A stretch of 64,000 nucleotides of DNA from assembly GCF_000718005.1 (NCBI RefSeq), contig NZ_JODV01000007.1; one strand, given 5' to 3'. Positions within the stretch are counted from its first letter, which is position 1, and each line of letters opens with the position of its first letter. The position numbers were made by a program, and so were the translations under genes. Of this stretch, positions 57,800-64,000 are shown one piece after another. A model generated the notes under the pieces. The model searched no databases. It was not told where the DNA came from and worked only from the letters and a program-made list of their open reading frames with translations. Origin of the DNA: Actinoalloteichus_B caeruleus (lineage in GTDB: Bacteria; Actinomycetota; Actinomycetes; Mycobacteriales; Pseudonocardiaceae).

Positions 57800-58369
57800 G
57801 CCCCGCTTCCGCCGGTGCGGACCACGAGCGGCGGGCCGGCCGCCTGGGCGCCCGAGCCACTGAGGGAGCCACGAGAAGCGGGCCGCGACCCGCCACCAGG
57901 TCCGCCCGGACTCGCCGTCCCGGCGCCCCCGGCGCCACCACCGGGCGAGCCGGTGCCGAGCGAACGGCCTCGTCCAGGCGAGAGCTGGACGGGCACCCCC
58001 GAACCGCCCGGCCACCCGGAGGGCGGCGCTCCGCCACTCACACCGGCGGACGCGGGGTACAGGCCCCGCGTGCCGGCCGCGGGACCCCCGACGCCCCACG
58101 ACCGACACCGGAGCCGTCGCCGACGCGCTGGACGCTTCCCCGATGTCGAGCGCCAGCGGACCCCGATCCGCCGCCACCCACATCCACCACGCCGACGACC
58201 GAACACCCGCATCCCGTTCCTGGCCACTCGCTTACCCAACCAACGCACAGTCAACCCGGGGCCCCCGACACAAATCGAACAGAGGTTCGAGGGCGGCACC
58301 CAGTTCACCCGAAAAGAGCAGTCGCCGGGGCTGCCCCCACGCCCGGGTCCGGTATCCGGGGGTCGCCGG
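57800..58369. other. 570-bp gap between converging genes
   Basis: I see no supported gene here. Open frames are Gly/Pro/Arg-rich in both directions and have no motifs or ribosome binding sites. No strong terminator hairpin was found by eye. Confidence 0.45.
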
Positions 58370-59848
58370 TCAGCTCCCGGTGCCGGCGGCCCCGTGCCGG
58401 CGCGAGGCGTCGTCCTGGCCGGACGACGCCTCGCCGGACGGCGGGGTGGGCCTCGCCGTCTCCCCCTGCTCGTCCAGGCCGTCGACCAGTCGTCGGTGCC
58501 CCCGCAGGACGGCCCACAGCGCGAGCGCCAGACCGAGTTGGAGCACCCCGCTCCCCAGGTAGAGGGCTCGCACGCCGAACTGGGCCGCCGCCACCCCGCC
58601 CAGCAACGCGCCGACCGGGAGCATCCCCCAGACCAGGGTGCGCCAGGCGCCCTGCACCCGGCCGAACATCTCCTGCGGGATGAGTGCCTGCCGCAACACC
58701 ATCGTCGTCACGTTGAACACCGTCACGGCGGCGGCACCCACGAGCAGCCCCACGGCCAAGGTCGCCGGCACCACCACCAGCCCGGTGATGGCGAAGGCGC
58801 ACCCGCTCACCAGGATGGTGAGCGGGATGATCCTGCTGCGCGAGATCCCGCGCACCAGGCGCTCCGAGAGCAGGCCCCCCACCAGACCGCCGGCCCCGGC
58901 ACCCACCAGGAAGAACCCGAGGGCCGCCTCCCCCAGCGCCAGTTCCTCCAGCACGTACAGCACCAGCAGGGCCATGACGGCTTCCTGCGCCATCCCGACC
59001 AGGCTGACCAGCACCATGAGGGACCGGAGGAACCGGTGCCGCCACAGCCAGCGCAGGCCCTCGCCGATCTCCCGCCGCAGGTTCGCGCGCGGAGCCGCCC
59101 CGGTCGCGGCCACACCCGCCCCCTCCCCGCGCACCCGGTAGACACCGGGCACGAGGAAGAGCAGTACCGCGGCGATGAGGAAGCCCGCCGAGTTCGCCAG
59201 GAAGGGGCCCGCCGCGGCCACCACGAAGAGCGCACTGCCCACCGGCGCGCCCAGGAAGCTCTGGCAGGCGATCTCGGACGCCTCCAGCCGCCCGTTGCCC
59301 GCCTCCAGCTGATCCCGCCGAACCACCTGCGGCAGGATGGCCCTGGCCGCGCTGTCGTACAGCGTCTCGGCGGTGCCGAGCAGGAAGGCCGCGACGTAGA
59401 GCATCCAGATCCGCGCCTCGCCCGCCAGCACCGACGCGGCGAGCGCCCCCACCACGACCGCCCGGAACAGGTTGGCGGAGATCATCACCCGCCTGCGGTC
59501 CAGGCGGTCAACCAGAGCGCCGCTGACCAGCGCGAACAACAGCCACGGCAGGAACGCGAACGTGGTGAAGCTCGCGATGAGCACCGGGTCCCTGGTCAGG
59601 GTCGCGGCCAGCAGCGGGAAACCCACCCGGCCGATGCCGTCCCCGAGGTTGGAGATCGTGCTCGACGCGAACAGGCTCCAGAACCGGCCGCCCAGGCCGC
59701 TCCGACGTGTCAGCACGCCGCCGGCCCAGCCCACCCGGCCGAGGAGGACGGCGGTCCGGACCGGTGAACGGGTGCTCGGACCGTGGGCGTCGCGGTGGCG
59801 GCAGGAGCAGAACGGAGCATCGCGCCAAACTATCCCCGGCACGGACAC
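58370..59848 (-). CDS. MFS exporter (MFS_3/DHA3 type)
   Basis: This protein of up to 492 residues has twelve membrane helices. It carries the hallmarks of the MFS_3/DHA3 drug-exporter group: FWSLFASSTISNLGDGIGRV at the start of the fold, 'FLPWLLFALVSGALVDRLDRRRVMI' (motif A), and 'LLGTAETLYDSAARAILPQV'. The second half opens with RWLWRHRFLRSLMVLVSLVG. The tail of about 50 residues is polar. The GTG at 59848 is close to a 7-bp inverted repeat that may be its operator. Alternative starts near 59716 would remove an unusual Cys/Arg-rich leader of 44 residues that does not look part of the transporter. The substrate is unknown. Confidence 0.85.
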   Translation of the reverse strand: MSVPGIVWRDAPFCSCRHRDAHGPSTRSPVRTAVLLGRVGWAGGVLTRRSGLGGRFWSLFASSTISNLGDGIGRVGFPLLAATLTRDPVLIASFTTFAFLPWLLFALVSGALVDRLDRRRVMISANLFRAVVVGALAASVLAGEARIWMLYVAAFLLGTAETLYDSAARAILPQVVRRDQLEAGNGRLEASEIACQSFLGAPVGSALFVVAAAGPFLANSAGFLIAAVLLFLVPGVYRVRGEGAGVAATGAAPRANLRREIGEGLRWLWRHRFLRSLMVLVSLVGMAQEAVMALLVLYVLEELALGEAALGFFLVGAGAGGLVGGLLSERLVRGISRSRIIPLTILVSGCAFAITGLVVVPATLAVGLLVGAAAVTVFNVTTMVLRQALIPQEMFGRVQGAWRTLVWGMLPVGALLGGVAAAQFGVRALYLGSGVLQLGLALALWAVLRGHRRLVDGLDEQGETARPTPPSGEASSGQDDASRRHGAAGTGS

Positions 59849-59851
59849 CTT

Positions 59852-59869
59852 GGCGATCCCTAGATCGCC
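59852..59869 (-). promoter_or_regulatory. Inverted repeat at the start of the MFS exporter gene
   Basis: GGCGATC and GATCGCC form 7-bp perfect arms around a 4-bp spacer, 4 bp upstream of the GTG at 59848 and overlapping its presumed ribosome binding site. It may be an operator or a translation-blocking hairpin. Confidence 0.4.
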
Positions 59870-60117
59870 CTAACGGCACTCCTCCGCTCGGCCGAATCCG
59901 CCGGCCCGTACCCGCCCGGGCGGGTCGGGAGGCCGCGGGGTTCCCGCGACCGGGTCCTCCGCGCGAACTCGCGCTCCGGTGCCGTCCGGAACGGCCCCGT
60001 GGCGGACGAGGTCCGCACCGCCGCACCGCGCCTCCCCGTCTCCCCGGAGACGCGCCCTCCTCGCGACGACCGCCCGGCACGACGTGAGCCGGGCTCGCGC
60101 GCCGGCGTGGCCGCCGC

Positions 60118-62619
60118 TCAGAGCTTCGTCATGGGCACGCCGCCCATCAACATCAGGCGCACCTTCCCGGCGCTGCCGAAGTCGATGGTGGCGGTCGCCC
60201 TCGGACCGCTGCCGTCGGTGTCGACGACCGTCCCGAGCCCGTACTTGTCGTGGCTCACCCGGTCACCGACGTCGAGCGCCAGCGGCACCGTGGAACTCGC
60301 GCTGCTCCGCCTCCACCCGCCGAACCCGGTGGTCCTGGTGCCACCGGCGGCCAGACCCGCCTGCGCGGAGTCGGAACCTCCCCGGTCGGAGCCACGACTC
60401 CACCTGGTGACGGCGCCGGGGGCGGACCGCTCCGGCTCGGTGCGACGCCAGTCCAGCAGCTCCGCGGGCATCTCCGCGAGGAATCTCGACGCGGGGTTGG
60501 TCATGGGCTGCCCCCACGCGGAGCGGACCAGTGCCCGCGACACGTAGAGGCGCTGCCGTGCCCGGGTGATGCCCACGTAGGCCAGGCGCCGTTCCTCAGC
60601 CAGTTCCGTCGGGTCGCCCAAAGCCCGCAGGTGGGGGAACACCCCGTCCTCCATGCCGGTGCAGAAGACCACCGGGAACTCCAGCCCCTTGGCGGTGTGG
60701 AGGGTCATCAGGGTGACGACGCCCTCGCCGTGCTCCGGTACGGAGTCGGTGTCGGCGACCAGCGCGACCCGCTCCAGGAACGCGGCGAGCGATCCGGGCG
60801 CCGGCCCGTCGGGCTCGCCCCCGTCCTCGCCCTCGTCCTCGGTGACCGCCGCCCCGGCCTGTTCGACGAACTCCCGCGCCACCGTGACGAACTCGTTCAG
60901 GTTGTCCAGCCGGGAGGCGTCCTGGGGGTCGTCGCTCTCCTCCAGCTCCGCCCGGTAACCGGTCGAGCCGAGGATCCGCTCGGTCACCTCGGCGATGTCC
61001 GCACCCGCGTCCAGGCTGGCGCGCAGTTCGTCGAGCAGGTCCACGAACTCGGCGATCGGCCGTCGCGAACGCGGTTTGACGTCGGCGACCTCTCCCCGCG
61101 CCGCGGCTCGGAGCGCGGCGGAGAAGCCGACGCGTTCGCGGTCGGCGTGCTGGGCCACCAGTTCCTGGGTGCGGTCCCCGATCCCGCGCTTGGGCACGTT
61201 CAGCACCCGCCGCAGGCTCACCGCGTCGTCGGGGTTGTCCAGCACGCGCAGGTAGGCCAGGACGTCCCGGACCTCGCGCCGCTCGTAGAACCGCACCCCG
61301 CCCACGACCCGGTAGGGCAGCCCCAGCCGGATGAAGATCTCCTCGAAGACCCGGGACTGGTTGTTCGTCCGGTAGAAGACGGCGATGTCCCCGTTGGCGG
61401 CGTCCCCCGCGTCCACCAGCCGGTCGATCTCACCCGCGACGAACGCCGCCTCGTCGTGCTCGTTGTCGGCGACGTACCCGACGATGCGCTCGCCCTCGCC
61501 GGCGTCGGTCCACAGCCGTTTGTCCCGCCGCTCCGCGTTCCGCGCGATGACGGCGTTGGCCGCCGACAGGATGGTCTGGGTGGACCGGTAGTTCTGCTCC
61601 AGCAGGACGGTGTCGGCGTCGGGGTAGTCCCGCTCGAACTCCTCGATGTTGCGGATCGTGGCGCCCCGGAACGCGTAGATGGACTGGTCGGCGTCGCCGA
61701 CCACGCACAGTTCCGCGGGCGGGACGGTGGGATGTCCGTCCTCCCCCTCCCCCGGCTCTCCCCGCCGGGAGGGGTCGACCCCGGCCGCCGCACCGCCGAC
61801 CAGCTCCCGGACCAGGACGTACTGGGCGTGGTTGGTGTCCTGGTACTCGTCGACGAGCACGTGCCGGAAGCGCCGGTGGTAGTACTCGGCGATCGCGGGG
61901 AACCGCTGGAGCAGCTGGACCGTGCGCAGGATCAGGTCGTCGAAGTCGAGGGCGTTGCCCACCAGCAGCCGCCGCTGGTAGGCCGCGTACACGTCGGCGA
62001 CCTTCCGTTCCAGGTCGGTGCCGGCCGCCTCCTCGGCCTCCTCCGGCGTCACCAGTTCGTTCTTGAGGTTGGAGATCCCGACCGCCAGGGTCCGCGGTGG
62101 GTAGCGCTTGGCGTCCAGGTCCAGGTCCCGGCTGACCTGGGTGATGAGCCGGCGGGAGTCGTCGCCGTCGTAGATCGAGAAGTTCGAGTTGAGCGACACC
62201 TCGGCGAGGCCGGCCTCGGCTGCCTCCGCCTCCAGCAGCTCGCGTAGGCCGCGCGCCTCCCGGCGCAGCAGGCGGGCGCACATGGAGTGGAAGGTCGACA
62301 CCCACATGAGGTTCGCCCGGCGCCCGACCAGCGCGGCCACCCGTTCCTTCATCTCGGCGGCGGCCTTGTTGGTGAAGGTGATGGCCAACACCTGGCCCGG
62401 GTGCGCTCCCCTGGCGGCCATCAGGTACGCGATCCTGGTGGTCAGCACCCTGGTCTTGCCCGACCCGGCGCCCGCAACCACGAGCAGGGGCGCGCCGGTG
62501 TGGGTCACCGCCATCCGCTGCTGGGCGTTGAGGCCTGCCAGCAGGTCCTCCGGGACGGCGGCGGGGTCGTGGCCGTGGTGGGCGGGAGCATCCGGGGAGA
62601 GGTCGAAGAGCGCGCTCAT
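60118..62619 (-). CDS. pcrA: ATP-dependent DNA helicase PcrA/UvrD
   Basis: This 833-residue superfamily-1A helicase unwinds DNA 3' to 5' in nucleotide-excision repair and removes recombination intermediates. Walker A is VVAGAGSGKTRVLTTRIAYL (about 48-67), followed by 'ITFTNKAAAEMKERV', motif II VLVDEYQDTNHAQY, 'AVVGDADQSIYAFRGATIRN'-type motif III (here CVVGDADQSIYAFRGATIRN), 'LEQNYRSTQTIL', and 'TLHTAKGLEFPVVFCTGMED'. The C-terminus is the RNA-polymerase-binding Tudor-like domain (VGDRVSHDKYGLGTVVDTDG). A Glu/Gly-rich insert (EDEGEDGGEPDG) is present. The ATG at 62619 gives a normal start. It diverges from the chorismate mutase leader. Confidence 0.96.
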   Translation of the reverse strand: MSALFDLSPDAPAHHGHDPAAVPEDLLAGLNAQQRMAVTHTGAPLLVVAGAGSGKTRVLTTRIAYLMAARGAHPGQVLAITFTNKAAAEMKERVAALVGRRANLMWVSTFHSMCARLLRREARGLRELLEAEAAEAGLAEVSLNSNFSIYDGDDSRRLITQVSRDLDLDAKRYPPRTLAVGISNLKNELVTPEEAEEAAGTDLERKVADVYAAYQRRLLVGNALDFDDLILRTVQLLQRFPAIAEYYHRRFRHVLVDEYQDTNHAQYVLVRELVGGAAAGVDPSRRGEPGEGEDGHPTVPPAELCVVGDADQSIYAFRGATIRNIEEFERDYPDADTVLLEQNYRSTQTILSAANAVIARNAERRDKRLWTDAGEGERIVGYVADNEHDEAAFVAGEIDRLVDAGDAANGDIAVFYRTNNQSRVFEEIFIRLGLPYRVVGGVRFYERREVRDVLAYLRVLDNPDDAVSLRRVLNVPKRGIGDRTQELVAQHADRERVGFSAALRAAARGEVADVKPRSRRPIAEFVDLLDELRASLDAGADIAEVTERILGSTGYRAELEESDDPQDASRLDNLNEFVTVAREFVEQAGAAVTEDEGEDGGEPDGPAPGSLAAFLERVALVADTDSVPEHGEGVVTLMTLHTAKGLEFPVVFCTGMEDGVFPHLRALGDPTELAEERRLAYVGITRARQRLYVSRALVRSAWGQPMTNPASRFLAEMPAELLDWRRTEPERSAPGAVTRWSRGSDRGGSDSAQAGLAAGGTRTTGFGGWRRSSASSTVPLALDVGDRVSHDKYGLGTVVDTDGSGPRATATIDFGSAGKVRLMLMGGVPMTKL

Positions 62620-62805
62620 CAGTCAGCCACCGTACTCCCACACCCTCCGCGGCCGGACACCACGGATCCCAGTGCGTTCCGCCCCGGCGCCGACGGGCGG
62701 AACTGGTCACGGTCAGCGGCTGACCGGGGGAAACCCGCTCCCGATCAGGCGATGGAGCTCGCCCGTCGGCCCACCGCCGTCCCAGCCTGTGGCAGACTCG
62801 TCGAC

Positions 62806-62868
62806 GTGCGGCAGGTCTTCTCCTACTTTAGCTACGGGCACCGGACTCCGGCGCCCGTGGTCGTGTGA
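62806..62868 (+). CDS. Phe/Tyr-rich leader peptide of the chorismate mutase gene
   Basis: A 20-codon frame, GTG at 62806 to TGA at 62866-62868, encodes VRQVFSYFSYGHRTPAPVVV. Two FSY triplets place two Phe and two Tyr codons in six positions, the end products of the pathway that chorismate mutase feeds. GGCAGGTC (62810-62817, leader codons 2-4) is perfectly complementary to GACCTGCC (62867-62874, over the stop codon), so ribosome stalling at the aromatic codons would change folding downstream. This is the layout of a translation-sensing attenuator, comparable to the aromatic-pathway leader known upstream of aroF in Corynebacterium. The peptide itself has no other expected function. Confidence 0.72.
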   Translation: MRQVFSYFSYGHRTPAPVVV

Positions 62869-62965
62869 CCTGCCAGCACCCCCACCACGCAGCCCCCGGA
62901 GTCCCAGGACCCGGGGCTTCGCGCGCTCCGGATCCGGGCCCACACCCTTTCCCTGGAGGAGTCCC

Positions 62966-63268
62966 GTGAACAACTCGGTACCGGCCAGCACGCCAGAACG
63001 CCCCGACCGCGTCCCCACCGAGGACGAGGTCGCCGACCTGCGGTTGGAGATCGACCGGCTCGACGCCGAGATCCTCCGACTCGCCCAGCGGCGGGCGGAG
63101 GTCTCCAAGACCATCGGACGCGCCAGGATGGCCGCCGGCGGCCCGCGCATCGTCCACAACCGGGAGATGGCGGTGCTCGCCCGTTACCGCGAGCTCGGGC
63201 CGGACGGGCGGGAGCTGGCGATGGCGCTGCTGCGCATGGGCCGCGGCCACCTCGGGCGGTCCAGCTGA
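62966..63268 (+). CDS. Chorismate mutase (AroQ type)
   Basis: This 100-residue all-helical chorismate mutase converts chorismate to prephenate, the branch to Phe and Tyr. The core reads DLRLEIDRLDAEILRLAQRR followed by AEVSKTIGRARMAAGG, with the conserved substrate-binding Arg and Lys, then a second helix ELGPDGRELAMALLRMGRGH. It lacks a signal peptide, so it is the cytosolic type, which in actinobacteria often associates with DAHP synthase. The GTG at 62966 has GGAGGA upstream. A leader peptide with clustered Phe and Tyr codons precedes it by 97 bp. Its 3' end overlaps the convergent HDAC-family gene by 85 bp. Confidence 0.93.
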   Translation: MNNSVPASTPERPDRVPTEDEVADLRLEIDRLDAEILRLAQRRAEVSKTIGRARMAAGGPRIVHNREMAVLARYRELGPDGRELAMALLRMGRGHLGRSS

Positions 63269-64000
63269 CCGCGCGCGCGTTCTGACCGGGCTCGCGGGCC
63301 CGTCACCCCCCCGCGCAACACCGGCCAGTGGTCACCCAGGGCGGCGCGGACCGCGTCCAGATCACGTTCCGTCCGCTCCGGGTTGCTCTCGTGGTCGTCC
63401 GGCAGGTAGCTCAGCGGGTCGTCCACCAGGGCACCTCGCTCCCCCAGCAGCCCCTCGACCAGGGCATGGAGGCACAGGGCCGCGTAACCGCGCAGGTAAC
63501 CCCCCTCCTGGGTGAGCACCAGGCGGCCACCGACGAGCTCGGCGGCCAGCCGTCCCACCCGCAGGCCGATCTCCCGGTACCCAGCGGGGGTGAGGTTGTG
63601 CCGGCCGTTCGGGTCGAACGCGGACCCGTCGAACCCGGAGGCGCACACCAGGGCGTCCGGCCGGAACTCCCGCAACAACGGCTCCACCAGCTCGTCGAAC
63701 GCGAGCAGGTAGGCGGCGTCGCCCGCCCCCAACGACAGTTCGATGTTGGCGTTGTGACCGGCGCCCCTCCCGGCGCCGGTCTCGTCGGGGGTTCCCCGCT
63801 GGGGGTGGCTGGGCCCCCAGGCACCGTGCCTCATGTGCAGCGAGACGGTGAGGACGTCCGGGCTGCGGTAGAAGATCTCCTGGGTCCCGTTGCCGTGGTG
63901 GACGTCCCAGTCCAGCACCGCCACCCGGGTGAGCCCGAGGTCGAGGGCGGCCCGCGCGGCGAGCGCGGGGTTGTTCAGCAGGCAGTAGCCGTCCGCCTGG
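63184..64000 (-). CDS. Histone deacetylase/acetoin-utilisation family hydrolase (5' end beyond window)
   Basis: This arginase/deacetylase-fold enzyme is cut by the window end; 272 C-terminal codons are present and the frame stays open to base 64000. The sequence enters with ADGYCLLNNPALAARAALDL and continues VAVLDWDVHHGNGTQEIFYR (zinc Asp and catalytic His pair), GHNANIELSLGAGD, 'LVCASGFDGSAFDPNGR' (zinc Asp) and 'LVLTQEGGYLRGYAALCLHA' with the transition-state Tyr. Members remove acyl groups from lysine or polyamines; the actual substrate is unknown. The last 40-odd residues are Arg/Ser/Pro-rich, and their codons overlap the chorismate mutase gene on the other strand. The annotated stop may extend past the ancestral end. 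Confidence 0.9.
   Translation of the reverse strand, partial: QADGYCLLNNPALAARAALDLGLTRVAVLDWDVHHGNGTQEIFYRSPDVLTVSLHMRHGAWGPSHPQRGTPDETGAGRGAGHNANIELSLGAGDAAYLLAFDELVEPLLREFRPDALVCASGFDGSAFDPNGRHNLTPAGYREIGLRVGRLAAELVGGRLVLTQEGGYLRGYAALCLHALVEGLLGERGALVDDPLSYLPDDHESNPERTERDLDAVRAALGDHWPVLRGGVTGPRARSERARGQLDRPRWPRPMRSSAIASSRPSGPSSR

Overview
The window is very GC-rich DNA with actinobacterial gene content and codon use: short Shine-Dalgarno spacings, many GTG starts and 4-nt start/stop overlaps. The order sucC-sucD-DUF5336 protein-perM-purN-purH matches the Mycobacterium tuberculosis Rv0951-Rv0957 neighbourhood, and folD is followed by a DUF3017 gene. With the ImuA'/ImuB/DnaE2 set and an LDH-like malate dehydrogenase, this points to a mycelial actinomycete, probably Pseudonocardiales. 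That placement is inference. I see no rRNA, tRNA, CRISPR array, IS element or prophage.

Layout. 1-9.3 kb: a possible remnant of a deaminase toxin with an Imm1-type immunity gene, a YihY membrane protein, small secreted and lipoproteins, a SnoaL-like protein behind a 19-bp-spacer (MerR/SoxR-type) promoter, a methyltransferase, a TetR/CPBP protease pair, a SigJ/ECF41 sigma factor divergent from a monooxygenase and a DoxX-like protein, then xthA. 9.3-11.35 kb: two copies of a 121-bp direct repeat enclose a truncated XRE-like fragment, 16-bp tandem repeats, a 37-residue Asp/Lys-rich peptide gene and, directly after it, a protein-isoaspartate methyltransferase homologue. This looks like a minimal two-gene RiPP (imiditide-like) cassette and is the most interesting part of the window. 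11.9-23 kb: mostly housekeeping (icd, mdh, folD) with a lytic polysaccharide monooxygenase, a TetR/oxidoreductase pair and two transporters.

23.4-30.2 kb: a 1001-residue protein ending in a TNT-type NAD glycohydrolase domain, followed on the other strand by pentapeptide-repeat, SUKH (SMI1/KNR4), RibD-like deaminase, membrane and unknown genes. 30.7-34.5 kb: a cytochrome P450, a secreted acidic protein and an OmpR-type two-component system. 34.8-44.8 kb: dnaE2 and imuB-imuA', the parts of the SOS mutasome, separated by a TetR-ABC exporter operon. A perfect SOS box lies upstream of imuA', and its 12-bp core recurs in the operator of the TetR gene.

44.9-64 kb: purN-purH, perM, the DUF5336 protein, sucC-sucD, a stand-alone B12-binding protein, a large membrane protein, an M23 peptidase behind a long AT-richer leader with a CRP-like site, an MFS exporter, pcrA, a chorismate mutase preceded by a Phe/Tyr-rich leader peptide (a likely attenuator), and an HDAC-family gene cut by the window end. 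Strong intrinsic-terminator-like hairpins separate many units (after icd, sucD, the DUF5336 gene, purH, the ABC operon, and between the converging doxX-like gene and xthA).
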